A stretch of 64,000 nt of DNA from Citrobacter amalonaticus (GTDB lineage Bacteria; Pseudomonadota; Gammaproteobacteria; Enterobacterales; Enterobacteriaceae): positions 1-64,000 of the forward strand of contig NZ_JAGTXM010000004.1 of the NCBI RefSeq assembly GCF_018252635.1, given 5' to 3'. Within the stretch, counting starts at the first letter, position 1. Each line of letters starts with the position of its first letter. The position numbers were made by a program, and so were the translations under genes. The notes beneath the pieces are model-generated. The model worked only from the letters and a program-made list of their open reading frames with translations, was not told the origin of the DNA and did not search any database. Positions 1 to 8,312 of this stretch are shown in pieces.

Positions 1-2327
1 GCTTTAATGGTGGCGGTGCCGGCTTCCAGCGCCGTCACATCGGCTGCCGGGACGCCCACGCTCCACTTGCCGTCTGCGTCAGTGGTGGTGGTGTACGTTT
101 TACCGTTCAGCGTTACGGTGACGGTGGCGCCGGCGTTCACGCCGGTGGCGGTGCCGCTGATAATCTGCGCCACACCGTGTTCGGCGCTGTTGATGATGTC
201 ATCGGTTGCCACGGTGCTGATGGTGATCACCGGGGCGGTGATGTCAATGGTGATGAGACGGGAGTTCTGTGCCGTGGCATTGCTGCTGCTGGTGACTTCC
301 ACGCTCAAGGAACAGACGCCATCTGTCAGTGCTGCCAGATCAGTGGCAGGCACGGTGACTTTCCAGATGAGATCACCGTTGTTATTGGCAACAACGGTCG
401 TGTTGTAGGTCACTGAACCTAGTTTAACTGTGACAGCATCACCAACCTCAGCATTAACGACTTTACCTGAAATAGCCTGGCTGGTACCTACTTCGGCGGC
501 ATTAAGAATATTGTCGTTGGCAACCACATCGATGCTGATTGCTGGGGCACTTGTGCTATCAACTCGCACTGGGTGAGTAAGGGTCGTGGTGTTGGCGATA
601 TTGTCTGTGGACGATACGACAAGCTTCAGGTCACCTGAAGGCAATGCCGCCGTTTGTGCCGCGCTGAGCGTTACCGACCATGTGGTACCCGAAACTGTGG
701 CTGTATAGAGATTACCGCCGATTAAAACGGTAACGGTGGTGACGTTTGCGTCGCAGGTGCCGGTTATGGTGAGGGGTTGCTGTTTTTCGAGTGCGTCAAT
801 GGTGTCGTCAACTGCGACGGGATCGATGGTTAGCCCCGGACCTGTGGTATCAACCAGCAAATCATGTGCGACTGTCCGGGTGTTTCCTGCACTATCCATA
901 ATGGTTGCACTGATTGTGATGGAGCCTTCAGCCAGCGCTTGTACGTCTTTAGACGAAATGCCAACCTGCCAGTTACCATCAGCGTCAACTACGGTGGTCC
1001 AGCTTTTACCATCCATTGTGATCGTTATTTTATCGCCTGGCATGGCACCCGATGTGGTACCGCTAATGATTTGCGATTGCTCGTGTTCGTTTTTATTCAG
1101 AATATCGTCAGCGGTGACATTATTGATGCTGATGGAAGGGGCCTGAATATCAACCATGAAGCTGCCATTCGCAGAACCGGTATTGCCGCAGTAATTGATA
1201 ACGCAGGCAGAATAGGTCTGGCGTCCCTCAGTCAGAGCGGAAAGATCGGCTGCAGGCAGGGTGATCTGCCAGCTCATATCGGCGAGTATAACGGTCTGCC
1301 AGGTACAGCCGTTCAAAGTCAGAACAAGGATATCGCCGGGATGAGCATTCGCCACTGTGCCTGATAGCGTCTGGTTCTGCTGCACCTCAGTGGCGTTCAG
1401 AATGTTATCGCCAAGAGTATTAAACGAGATAACGGGTAAAAGAGTATCGACAACCAACGCCGTTCCGGTTTGCGCAATGGCCGTTGTTGGCTCCTGACTG
1501 CTGTACGCCCGAACAGTCACAGAGCAGATACCCTCCGCAAGGGCACTGACCTCTGTCGCTGACAAGGTCACGCTCCATGAACCATCTGCCTGCGTCGCAC
1601 AGGCATAATCGGAACCATTCACAGAAACAATCACCGAGGTACCGGCGGGCAGATCGCTGCTACCACTTAATATGAGTGGCTGGCGGGACAATTCGTCGTT
1701 AATTGTGCCGCTATTTTCTGGAGGGTTGACAGTAATATGATAAGCGGTTGCATTACCGCCATTACCGCCATTACCGCCATTACCGCCATTACCGCCGTTA
1801 TCTCCGTTACCGCCGTTATCTCCGTTATTGCTATTGCCGCCATTACCACCGCCGGAGCCACCACCGCTGGCAGCAATACCCGCAACGCCCCCAGCAAGTG
1901 CGCCAAGCCCGCCCCATAACAATCCGGGGCTGATGACGGTTGTGGTGGGTTCCATTAATGGAAACAGGCTGGGGATGGAATGTGCTTCAGATGCCAACAT
2001 AACTGATTCGCCAGCTTCAGGTATCTTTGCAAGGCCGAATGTGATGTGCTCGAATTCACCTGGTGCAGATTCAAACGCCAGGGCGTTATTCTCAGTGGCA
2101 AAATAACCGTCACATTCGATCACTGAACCGTCATCAAGATAAATCAGCAGATCGTTTCCGGCTCGCACGTAACGAACCACAGACTTCGGAGAAGCATGGA
2201 TAACGACAATATCATTCCCATTGACAGGCACTGTCAGCTTTTCTGCCCCTGTAAAATGGGCGGCTTTAGTACCATCGCGAAGGACAACATCAACGTTATG
2301 TTTTGCAATGAATGAATCAGTTTTCAT
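1..2327 (-). CDS. BapA-like giant adhesin, N-terminal 775 residues (runs off left edge)
   Basis: The reading frame is open from an ATG at 2327 to the window edge, so the 3' part is missing. The N-terminus (MKTDSFIAKHNVDVVLRDG) has no classical signal peptide and resembles the prefix domain of BapA-type type-I-secreted biofilm proteins. A hydrophobic Gly/Ala stretch near residues 137-155 leads into a Gly-Asn-rich segment (about 155-195). About six Ig-like repeats of roughly 95-100 residues follow, with recurrent 'DNILNAAE', 'ISGT', 'GDxVTVTLNGxTYT' and 'DGxWSVTVPAADLxAL' patterns. Proteins of this design are secreted by a type I system and act in surface adhesion and biofilm. The secretion genes and C-terminal signal would lie to the left and are not visible. 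An SiiE-type adhesin is an alternative, but the prefix domain favours BapA. Confidence 0.85.
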   Translation of the reverse strand, partial: MKTDSFIAKHNVDVVLRDGTKAAHFTGAEKLTVPVNGNDIVVIHASPKSVVRYVRAGNDLLIYLDDGSVIECDGYFATENNALAFESAPGEFEHITFGLAKIPEAGESVMLASEAHSIPSLFPLMEPTTTVISPGLLWGGLGALAGGVAGIAASGGGSGGGNGGNSNNGDNGGNGDNGGNGGNGGNGGNGGNATAYHITVNPPENSGTINDELSRQPLILSGSSDLPAGTSVIVSVNGSDYACATQADGSWSVTLSATEVSALAEGICSVTVRAYSSQEPTTAIAQTGTALVVDTLLPVISFNTLGDNILNATEVQQNQTLSGTVANAHPGDILVLTLNGCTWQTVILADMSWQITLPAADLSALTEGRQTYSACVINYCGNTGSANGSFMVDIQAPSISINNVTADDILNKNEHEQSQIISGTTSGAMPGDKITITMDGKSWTTVVDADGNWQVGISSKDVQALAEGSITISATIMDSAGNTRTVAHDLLVDTTGPGLTIDPVAVDDTIDALEKQQPLTITGTCDANVTTVTVLIGGNLYTATVSGTTWSVTLSAAQTAALPSGDLKLVVSSTDNIANTTTLTHPVRVDSTSAPAISIDVVANDNILNAAEVGTSQAISGKVVNAEVGDAVTVKLGSVTYNTTVVANNNGDLIWKVTVPATDLAALTDGVCSLSVEVTSSSNATAQNSRLITIDITAPVITISTVATDDIINSAEHGVAQIISGTATGVNAGATVTVTLNGKTYTTTTDADGKWSVGVPAADVTALEAGTATIK
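1746..1875 (-). repeat. Gly-Asn-rich 9-bp tandem repeat inside the BapA-like gene
   Basis: On the plus strand the 9-bp unit attaccgcc recurs five times in a row from about 1753. Variants (gttatctcc, gttaccgcc, ccattacca) continue to about 1875. On the coding strand this reads as runs of Gly-Gly-Asn and Gly-Asp-Asn triplets. The unit is a multiple of three, so copy-number change would lengthen or shorten a flexible linker between the prefix region and the first Ig-like domain without breaking the frame. Confidence 0.8.
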
Positions 2328-3375
2328 GATATATATATCCCGTACATCTGTGTAAATGGCCCGAGGTAACCATTCGAGTTCTAAATATGTCAGGCGCTAC
2401 GTGTGTAATAGCGTGGCAGCAGTAAGTATTTTTATGAATTTTATACAGCAATAGCCCATTCCTGTTCAGAATCAGAAAGCGAGCGCGGAACAGAAAGCTA
2501 AATGATAATTCCCTTATCATTGATAAAAAATATAAATATAATATTATATTTATATAACGCTCATAAATAATTGGAGGGCTTTTGCTCTATGAGTATATAT
2601 TATATAGCAGCGGTTTTGACAGGAGGGATTATAAATTAAGATAATTTTATTTAAACTATAACTTGTACATTTAGGAATACAGGTCGCAATTTTCTGTGTA
2701 ACCTCTATGTGTTTGATGTAACATATTGAATTTTATTAAATTTATTTGCAGTTGTTCTTACGGGTAAAATGTCAGGCTGACTTGAGAAATTCATGGTCAG
2801 GAGGCTTTGAATTTCTGGAGCACTTTCGAGATGGATTTATACATTGTTAATGCTGTTATTTATTTATAAAATGATTGTTAATTATAAACTGTAATGCATG
2901 CTTTCGGATTTTATAATATTCGAAAAGGCCATGTAAACAAAAATAACGTATGTCATAACTATTATTAAGCGTTCAATCAATACAAATGCTGTTGAAATGA
3001 TATGTGAAAATTTGTGCTATTTCCTGGAAAGACGTCTGGCTAAAAATCAATAATAAAGGCGGTAAACGTAACCATCACTGGCAGCCCTTTACTTACTAAT
3101 ACGGTAACAAGGACTATCACTGTCATGCTTTCAGATTTTTGAATTACTGTATTTTCTCTCTAAATAGAAATGATCTTTCATGGTTTTGAGCAATCTGAAA
3201 TCGATGAGATCTTTAGCAACAGAACAATTCATCAGCCGTTCTGACAACGACGGCAATGTCAACAAACGGAACTAGTGAAGTACCTGGAAATAAGAGATGT
3301 AATGTGAGGGATGTCCATCCTGGTCTTAAATATTGCCGATCGCATCAGCGAAGACAGGAATGCACAAAAAAAGAG
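2328..3375. other. AT-rich intergenic region without a supported gene
   Basis: This roughly 1-kb stretch upstream of the BapA-like gene and downstream of the tRNA-Asn 3' end is strongly AT-rich, with multiple stops in all frames. The short reading frames present have no recognisable family, and the one reaching 3462 only reads through the tRNA antisense. It should hold the promoter of the adhesin gene and contains a perfect AT palindrome at 2530-2555. The composition is typical of H-NS-silenced, horizontally acquired DNA. I see no IS ends or integrase. Confidence 0.6.
2530..2555. repeat. 26-bp perfect AT-only palindrome
   Basis: The left arm ATATAAATATAAT (2530-2542) is immediately followed by its exact reverse complement (2543-2555), with no spacer. 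It lies about 200 bp upstream of the BapA-like start codon. It could be a cruciform-prone element, a regulator site or chance in AT-rich DNA. Confidence 0.75.
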
Positions 3376-3474
3376 TTTGGCTCCTCTGACTGGACTCGAA
3401 CCAGTGACATACGGATTAACAGTCCGCCGTTCTACCGACTGAACTACAGAGGAATCGTGTGAACGAGGCGCATA
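3376..3474. repeat. 99-bp direct repeat, copy 1 (tRNA-Asn plus 5' flank)
   Basis: Bases 3376-3474 are identical to 5785-5883. The repeat covers the whole tRNA-Asn gene, two bases beyond its CCA end and 21 bases of upstream (promoter side) DNA. The copies are in the same orientation and bracket nac and cbl. Confidence 0.95.
3378..3453 (-). tRNA. tRNA-Asn (GUU)
   Basis: A 76-nt gene reading TCCTCTGTAGTTCAGTCGG at its 5' end, anticodon loop CTGTTAATC (anticodon GTT), T-loop GGTTCGAGTCC and encoded CCA. It is identical to the second copy at 5787-5862. E. coli has several identical asn tRNA genes around nac/cbl, so I do not choose between asnT/U/V/W. tRNA-Asn genes are frequent attachment sites for islands, which fits the AT-rich DNA and adhesin gene beyond its 3' end. 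Confidence 0.97.
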
Positions 3475-3575
3475 TTAGCGACGGTGATTGGGGTTGTCAA
3501 AGGGGGAAACGCGATTGTATGTCTGTTTGCTGACAAAACCAGCAAAGCGGCGAACTTTCGGTCTCCGCCCGGTTT

Positions 3576-3592
3576 TGCCCCATTCTGGTGCA
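3576..3592 (+). promoter_or_regulatory. NtrC enhancer site upstream of nac
   Basis: TGCCCCATTCTGGTGCA matches the NtrC consensus TGCACCA-N3-TGGTGCA with a single mismatch. It sits about 120-130 bp upstream of the sigma-54 promoter element, a typical enhancer distance for nac promoters. The rest of 3475-3780 shows no gene; the open frame there is merely an upstream extension of nac. Confidence 0.75.
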
Positions 3593-3708
3593 ACTCTACC
3601 CCGGATGGGGCAGATCGGAAAACGCTGACGGGAACCAATATTACCGCAAACAATAATAAATGCTTATTTTACGGGTGGTTAACTCCTGTTTTACGCTTTA
3701 TCCGAAAC

Positions 3709-3724
3709 TGGCAAGCATCTTGCA
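3709..3724 (+). promoter_or_regulatory. Sigma-54 promoter of nac
   Basis: TGGCAAGCATCTTGCA carries the -24 GG and -12 GC doublets separated by exactly 10 bases, as sigma-54 (RpoN) requires. It lies about 57 bp before the nac ATG and downstream of an NtrC-type enhancer, so transcription of nac should respond to nitrogen limitation. Confidence 0.9.
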
Positions 3725-3780
3725 ATTCTCTCCTGACATCACTGCCAGCATGGGGTCTGGCATCCCGGACAGGAGGCAAA

Positions 3781-4698
3781 ATGAACTTCAGACGATTGAA
3801 ATATTTCGTGAAAATTGTCGATATCGGTAGCCTGACGCAGGCCGCTGAAGTATTGCATATCGCACAGCCCGCGCTGAGTCAGCAGGTTGCCACTCTGGAA
3901 GGTGAGCTTAATCAGCAATTGTTAATTCGCACCAAACGGGGGGTAACCCCCACGGAAGCGGGAAAAATTCTCTACACCCATGCGCGGACGATCCTTCGTC
4001 AGTGCGAACAGGCGCAGTTAGCTGTCTGTAACGTCGGACAAACCTTAACGGGGCAGGTGTCGATCGGTCTTGCGCCAGGGACTGCTGCCTCGTCGGTTAC
4101 CATGCCGCTGTTACAGGCGGTGCGCGCAGAACTGCCCGAGGTGCTGGTGTATCTGCATGAAAATAGTGGCGCCGTACTGAACGATAAATTGTTGAGTGGT
4201 CACCTGGATATGGCGGTACTCTACGAGCGTTCCCCGCAGGCAGGCATTACCAGCCAACCACTGCTCAAAGAAGACCTCTTTCTTGTTGGGACCCGCGATT
4301 GCCCAGGGCAGAGTGTGGACCTTACCGCGGTTGCACAGATGAATCTATTTCTCCCTCGTGACTACAGCGCCGTTCGTTTGCGGGTCGATGAAGCCTTCTC
4401 GCTGCGTCGTTTAACGGCGAAAGTCATTGGTGAGATTGAATCGATCGCTACGCTGACCGCGGCGATTGCCAGCGGCATGGGCGTGACGGTCTTGCCGGAA
4501 TCCGCCGCACGTTCCTTGTGTGGTGCGGCAAATGGTTGGATGGCGCGAATTACGTCGCCGTCGATGAGCCTTTCGTTGTCGCTGAATATGTCGGCCAGAG
4601 GGAGTTTGTCACCGCAGGCACAGGCGGTAAAAGAGATCCTGATGTCGCTGGTCAGCAGTCCGGCGTTGGATAACCGCGAGTTGCAGTTGGTTAGCTAA
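3781..4698 (+). CDS. nac: Nitrogen assimilation control LysR regulator Nac
   Basis: This is a 305-residue LysR-type regulator that couples NtrC/sigma-54 nitrogen control to sigma-70 genes. The N-terminal winged helix-turn-helix (MNFRRLKYFVKIVDIGSLTQ..., about residues 1-60, with AAEVLHIAQPALSQQVATLE) and the C-terminal effector-fold domain have the normal length and closely match enteric Nac. I chose the ATG at 3781 because it follows an AGGAGG box and starts the conserved sequence; the frame is open further upstream but reads through the promoter. A consensus sigma-54 promoter and an NtrC site precede it. cbl follows in the same direction after 101 bp. Confidence 0.97.
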   Translation: MNFRRLKYFVKIVDIGSLTQAAEVLHIAQPALSQQVATLEGELNQQLLIRTKRGVTPTEAGKILYTHARTILRQCEQAQLAVCNVGQTLTGQVSIGLAPGTAASSVTMPLLQAVRAELPEVLVYLHENSGAVLNDKLLSGHLDMAVLYERSPQAGITSQPLLKEDLFLVGTRDCPGQSVDLTAVAQMNLFLPRDYSAVRLRVDEAFSLRRLTAKVIGEIESIATLTAAIASGMGVTVLPESAARSLCGAANGWMARITSPSMSLSLSLNMSARGSLSPQAQAVKEILMSLVSSPALDNRELQLVS

Positions 4699-4701
4699 GC
4701 G

Positions 4702-4720
4702 TTATTCCATGATGGAATAA
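4702..4720. promoter_or_regulatory. 19-bp palindrome in the nac-cbl gap
   Basis: TTATTCCATGATGGAATAA has two perfect 9-bp arms around a single G. It begins three bases after the nac stop codon and lies about 80 bp upstream of cbl. It is too AT-rich and lacks a U-run for an intrinsic terminator, so an operator is more likely. cbl is known to be CysB-activated, which makes CysB a candidate, but this assignment is inference. Confidence 0.5.
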
Positions 4721-4799
4721 GATGCAGGTTTTTATTATTTGTTATGCCGGACATCAGACTTTAACAATAGCGACATGTCTGATGTATCCGGAGCGATAA

Positions 4800-5750
4800 G
4801 TGAATTTCCAGCAGCTAAAAATTATCCGTGAGGCAGCCCGTCAGGATTTCAACCTGACGGAAGTCGCCAATATGCTCTTTACCTCGCAGTCGGGGGTAAG
4901 CCGGCATATTCGCGAGTTAGAAGATGAGCTCGGGATCGAGATATTTATCCGTCGAGGCAAGCGTTTGCTTGGCATGACCGAGCCCGGTAAGGCGCTGTTG
5001 GTGATCGCCGAGCGTATCTTAAACGAAGCCAGTAACGTACGGCGACTGGCGGATTTGTTCACCAATGACACCTCGGGCGTGTTAACCATCGCCACGACGC
5101 ATACGCAGGCGCGATATAGTTTGCCTGTTGTAATCAAAGCCTTCCGCGAATTATTCCCGGAAGTCCGTCTGGAGTTAATCCAGGGAACGCCGCAGGAGAT
5201 AGAGACGTTATTGCAAAATGGCGGGGCGGATATTGGCATTGCCAGTGAACGCCTGAGCAACGATCCTCTGTTGGTCGCCTTTCCCTGGTTCCGCTGGCAT
5301 CACAGCCTGTTAGTACCGAATAATCATCCGTTGACCCTGGTTTCACCGCTCACGTTGGAGTCGATCGCCCACTGGCCGCTGATCACCTATCGTCAGGGGA
5401 TCACCGGGCGTTCCCGCATTGATGAAGCTTTTGCCCGTAAAGGTCTGCTGCCTGATATTGTTCTTAGCGCGCAGGATTCCGATGTGATTAAAACCTATGT
5501 CGCGCTAGGACTGGGAATTGGTCTGGTGGCGGAACAGTCCAGCGGTGAGCAGGAAGAAGGGGCGTTGACACGTCTGGATACCCGGCATCTGTTTGACGCC
5601 AACACCGTCTGGCTGGGACTGAAGCGCGGGCAACTCCAGCGCAACTATGTCTGGCGTTTCATCGAACTCTGTAATGCGGGATTGTCCGTGGAGGATATCA
5701 AGCGGCAGGTGATGGAGTCTGATGACGTCGCGATTGATTATCAGATATAA
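4800..5750 (+). CDS. cbl: LysR regulator Cbl of sulfur/sulfonate use
   Basis: This 316-residue LysR protein is the CysB paralogue that controls sulfate-starvation genes such as ssu and tau. It begins MNFQQLKIIREAARQDFNLTE, with an HTH reading VANMLFTSQSGVSRHIRELE and a C-terminal ligand-binding domain (THTQARYSLP... GITGRSRIDEAFARKG), and is near-identical in length and sequence to E. coli Cbl. The start is a GTG at 4800, preceded by a GGAG box at about 4789. A strong hairpin terminator follows directly, between cbl and the opposing tRNA-Asn. Confidence 0.97.
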   Translation: MNFQQLKIIREAARQDFNLTEVANMLFTSQSGVSRHIRELEDELGIEIFIRRGKRLLGMTEPGKALLVIAERILNEASNVRRLADLFTNDTSGVLTIATTHTQARYSLPVVIKAFRELFPEVRLELIQGTPQEIETLLQNGGADIGIASERLSNDPLLVAFPWFRWHHSLLVPNNHPLTLVSPLTLESIAHWPLITYRQGITGRSRIDEAFARKGLLPDIVLSAQDSDVIKTYVALGLGIGLVAEQSSGEQEEGALTRLDTRHLFDANTVWLGLKRGQLQRNYVWRFIELCNAGLSVEDIKRQVMESDDVAIDYQI

Positions 5751-5753
5751 AGC

Positions 5754-5783
5754 AAGAAGCCCGCTAAAAAGCGGGCTTCTTAA
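5754..5783. terminator. Intrinsic terminator after cbl
   Basis: The hairpin AAGAAGCCCGC-taaaa-AGCGGGCTTCTT is followed by TAAATTT. The A-rich and T-rich flanks would let it act for cbl on the plus strand and for the tRNA-Asn transcript on the minus strand. Confidence 0.85.
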
Positions 5784-5784
5784 A

Positions 5785-5883
5785 TTTGGCTCCTCTGACT
5801 GGACTCGAACCAGTGACATACGGATTAACAGTCCGCCGTTCTACCGACTGAACTACAGAGGAATCGTGTGAACGAGGCGCATA
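5785..5883. repeat. 99-bp direct repeat, copy 2 (tRNA-Asn plus 5' flank)
   Basis: Identical to 3376-3474 base for base. See that entry; nac and cbl lie between the copies. Confidence 0.95.
5787..5862 (-). tRNA. tRNA-Asn (GUU), second copy
   Basis: A 76-nt gene identical to the copy at 3378-3453, anticodon GTT and encoded CCA. It is transcribed away from mtfA and toward the cbl terminator. Confidence 0.97.
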
Positions 5884-5962
5884 ATACTGACCTCGCTACG
5901 GTGTGTCAACAGTAAAATTAGCACGCCTTTTCAAGTGGTTAATTAATCCCCAAAATAGATGA

Positions 5963-6760
5963 TCAATGAACCTGCGTGGGGGTCAATGGGTCATCGTCTT
6001 CGCTACCGCGAAGGCGTTGCAGAGGGTCCTGCTGATAGAACTGGCAGAAACGCTGCCACAGCGCGGGGAACCGAGGGGCAAAGAGCTCTGGGGCGCTGAA
6101 AAAATACTCTGACAGTACGGCAAAACATTCTGCCGGATCGCTTGCCGCATAAGCATCAATGCTCGATGCCGTTTCACCTACCAGGTCAATTTCATCCTGA
6201 ATATTGTTCATTGCTGCGTGCAGGTCATGTTCCCAACTGGCGACTTCCCGTAGGGGGATCAGTGGGATGCCGCTGGCGCGATCGCCATTACGCATGTCCA
6301 GCTTATGGGCAACTTCGTGAATAATCAGGTTAAACCCAGAGGCATCGAAGGAGTCCTGAATATCCAGCCAGTTCAGGATGATGGGCCCTTGCTGCCAGCT
6401 TTGCCCGGACTGAATAACGCGCTGGTTGTGGACCAGACCAATATCATCTTCCCATTCGTCATCGACGACAAAGGGAGCAGGGTAGATCAGCACCTCATGG
6501 AAGCCATCCAGCCATTCGATACCCAGTTCCAGAACCGGCAGACAGAAAAGCAGGGCGATGCGCGCGCTCTTCAGCGAGTCGAGTTCGAACCCCTGAAGCG
6601 CAACCAGCCTCTTTTGCTGCAGGAATCGCTCTGCCAGCGCAATGAGTCTGGCTTGTTCTTGCGCGGTCAGGGTCACAAGCAGGGGGATGGCAAGTGCTTC
6701 CTCCCACTGAGCAGACTCATTTTGCGCGGTGTCTTGTGCTTTCCAGGGCCACTTAATCAT
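5963..6760 (-). CDS. mtfA: Mlc titration factor MtfA, zinc metallopeptidase
   Basis: This is a cytosolic protein of 265 residues. In E. coli MtfA (formerly YeeI) binds the glucose repressor Mlc, relieving ptsG repression, and has aminopeptidase activity. The zinc-binding HEVAH motif is visible at residues 148-152, in [19 protein letters not shown] downstream acidic segment ([14 protein letters not shown]) carries the third-ligand Glu characteristic of the family. Length and sequence match E. coli. It sits between tRNA-Asn and tRNA-Ser as in E. coli. Confidence 0.95.
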   Translation of the reverse strand: MIKWPWKAQDTAQNESAQWEEALAIPLLVTLTAQEQARLIALAERFLQQKRLVALQGFELDSLKSARIALLFCLPVLELGIEWLDGFHEVLIYPAPFVVDDEWEDDIGLVHNQRVIQSGQSWQQGPIILNWLDIQDSFDASGFNLIIHEVAHKLDMRNGDRASGIPLIPLREVASWEHDLHAAMNNIQDEIDLVGETASSIDAYAASDPAECFAVLSEYFFSAPELFAPRFPALWQRFCQFYQQDPLQRLRGSEDDDPLTPTQVH

Positions 6761-6853
6761 CGATTTGCTCGCAAACTCGTCACTTGAACAAAATTGAAGG
6801 GACAGGGTCTGTTAAAATGCCAAATTACCTGGCATGATGGCAACCATCAAAAC

Positions 6854-6943
6854 GGAGAGATGCCGGAGCGGCTGAACGGACCGGTCTCGAAAACCGGAGT
6901 AGGGGCAACTCTACCGGGGGTTCAAATCCCCCTCTCTCCGCCA
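6854..6943 (+). tRNA. serU: tRNA-Ser (CGA)
   Basis: A 90-nt class II tRNA. The acceptor stem GGAGAGA pairs with the 3' TCTCTCC, the anticodon loop is CTCGAAA (anticodon CGA), there is a long variable arm, a TTCAAAT T-loop and encoded CCA. It matches E. coli serU in sequence and in its place next to mtfA. Confidence 0.97.
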
Positions 6944-7088
6944 CTATTCAAGCACTTACCCTTCCTGTTGTCAGTGACACACATCCCGTTGAGAAAAACG
7001 AATAGAGATATAACGCCGAAGTTCTCTTCAGCGCCATCACTTTCGTCACATTTTCAATGATGCTCACCCATCAATAAGCAGCCCGGAA

Positions 7089-7838
7089 TTACAGATTGCC
7101 AGTTCCACCATCTACCAGTAATTCCGTACCTACGGTATAACCCGACTCATCCGATGCCAGATAGAGCGCGGCCTTCGCCAGTTCCGTTGGTGTTCCCATG
7201 CGCCCCAGAGGCACCAGACTGGCAATATCACTTTGCAGGGTGCGCTGTGCTTCTTCGCTGAGTCCCAGCTTATTGAGTGCGGGGGTGGCAACCGGGCCAG
7301 GACTTAAGCCATTAACCCGTATTCCTCGAGGTAAGAGTTCTGCCGACAGCGTGCGTGCGAGCGATAACAATCCGGCCTTACTGGCTGCGTAAACGCTGCT
7401 GGTTGGCAGACCGATATGGGCGCTGACCGAGCCGCAAAGAATGACGGAAGAGGGGTTATTAAGAAGCGGCAGCAGCGCCTGCAGCAAAAAGAAAGGTCCC
7501 TTCAGATTGATGTGCATCAGTCGATCCCACTTTGCCTCATCCCACTCCTCGAACGGTGCGTGCGTGACGTCACCGGCATTGATGAAAACAGCATCCAGCT
7601 CCGGCCACCGCGAGGCGAGGGTTTCTGCCAGCGCCTTTTGTGCCTGGGTATCCCCGGCATCGGTAGCAATCACCCATGCGCTGTCACCCAGAATGCGTTG
7701 GGCCTGGGTGAGCGTATCGGGATTACGTCCCGTAACGGCGACATGCGCGCCTTCAGCAATAAACTCCTGCGCAGTTGCCAGACCAATGCCGCTGGTCCCG
7801 CCCGTAATAAGCGTGTATTTACCTGTTAAACGCCCCAT
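7089..7838 (-). CDS. SDR-family NAD(P)-dependent oxidoreductase
   Basis: A classical short-chain dehydrogenase of 249 residues. The cofactor motif TGGTSGIG is at about residues 13-20, NAG in the central strand region near 87, the catalytic Ser in the segment ILCGSVSAH and the Tyr-Lys pair as YAASK near 151-155. The C-terminal DGG follows family pattern. The substrate cannot be read from the sequence. It is divergent from an HxlR regulator across a 101-bp gap with an inverted-repeat operator, so it is probably that regulator's target and responds to an electrophile or aldehyde. AGGAG precedes the ATG. E. coli K-12 does not have it at this site. Confidence 0.9.
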   Translation of the reverse strand: MGRLTGKYTLITGGTSGIGLATAQEFIAEGAHVAVTGRNPDTLTQAQRILGDSAWVIATDAGDTQAQKALAETLASRWPELDAVFINAGDVTHAPFEEWDEAKWDRLMHINLKGPFFLLQALLPLLNNPSSVILCGSVSAHIGLPTSSVYAASKAGLLSLARTLSAELLPRGIRVNGLSPGPVATPALNKLGLSEEAQRTLQSDIASLVPLGRMGTPTELAKAALYLASDESGYTVGTELLVDGGTGNL

Positions 7839-7882
7839 TTTGCTTCTCCTGAATTGTTTGTGGAGAATGCACTATAGAAGCG

Positions 7883-7921
7883 TTAGTATCTAAAGGAAAC
7901 CAGGTACCAAATGGATACTAA
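7883..7921. promoter_or_regulatory. Putative HxlR operator between divergent genes
   Basis: TTAGTATC (7883-7890) and its exact complement GATACTAA (7914-7921) flank a GGTACC core (7902-7907), giving a long interrupted dyad. It lies midway between the SDR start (7838) and the HxlR start (7940), where a dimeric winged-helix regulator would control both promoters. Confidence 0.6.
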
Positions 7922-7939
7922 AGAGGCAAGAGGTGTGCG

Positions 7940-8302
7940 ATGGCGGAATCAGCCGACGGTGTAACGGAGAATAATTTTCAACATCAACCCTGTCCAATGA
8001 CTCGTTTCGTCAGTCTGGTCTCCGGGAAGTGGGCAATACCGATTTTGTATCGTCTGATCGTACTGAACGCCCCGGTGCGATTCGGCGAGTTATTACGGGC
8101 TGCTGCCCCTATCACCCAAAAAGAGCTGACAAAACAACTGCGTTTATTTGAATTACGCGGACTGGTATCACGTACGGTCTATCCGGAAATTCCGCCGCGC
8201 GTTGAGTATCAGATAACGCCATTGGGACTGACCATGCATAGCGCGCTGGCACCTCTGGCTGACTGGATGCGGGAAAATGGCGACAAGCTCAATACTGAGT
8301 GA
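7940..8302 (+). CDS. HxlR-family winged-helix regulator
   Basis: This 120-residue protein consists of one MarR-like HxlR domain (about residues 15-110). The segment CPMTRFVSLVSGKWAIPILYRL and the wing region (LRLFELRGLVSRTVYPEIPPRVEYQITPLG) are diagnostic. The conserved N-terminal Cys (residue 18) is the thiol used by redox or electrophile-sensing members such as HypR and QorR. It is transcribed divergently from the SDR gene and likely represses or activates it and itself through the dyad at 7883-7921. Confidence 0.9.
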   Translation: MAESADGVTENNFQHQPCPMTRFVSLVSGKWAIPILYRLIVLNAPVRFGELLRAAAPITQKELTKQLRLFELRGLVSRTVYPEIPPRVEYQITPLGLTMHSALAPLADWMRENGDKLNTE

Positions 8303-8312
8303 CACTTCAGGT

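Noticed and set aside
2317-2520. 67-codon minus-strand frame upstream of the BapA-like gene
   Set aside because: No ribosome-binding site or family pattern, and it overlaps the adhesin start region.
3030-3370. Impression of a decayed transposase in the AT-rich gap
   Set aside because: No frame shows conserved transposase residues and no inverted-repeat ends could be found.
3256-3462. Reading frame of 68 codons ending in a 'GSSDWTRTSDIRINSPPFYRLNYRG' type peptide
   Set aside because: Its C-terminal part is the antisense translation of tRNA-Asn, a common false gene; the rest matches no family.
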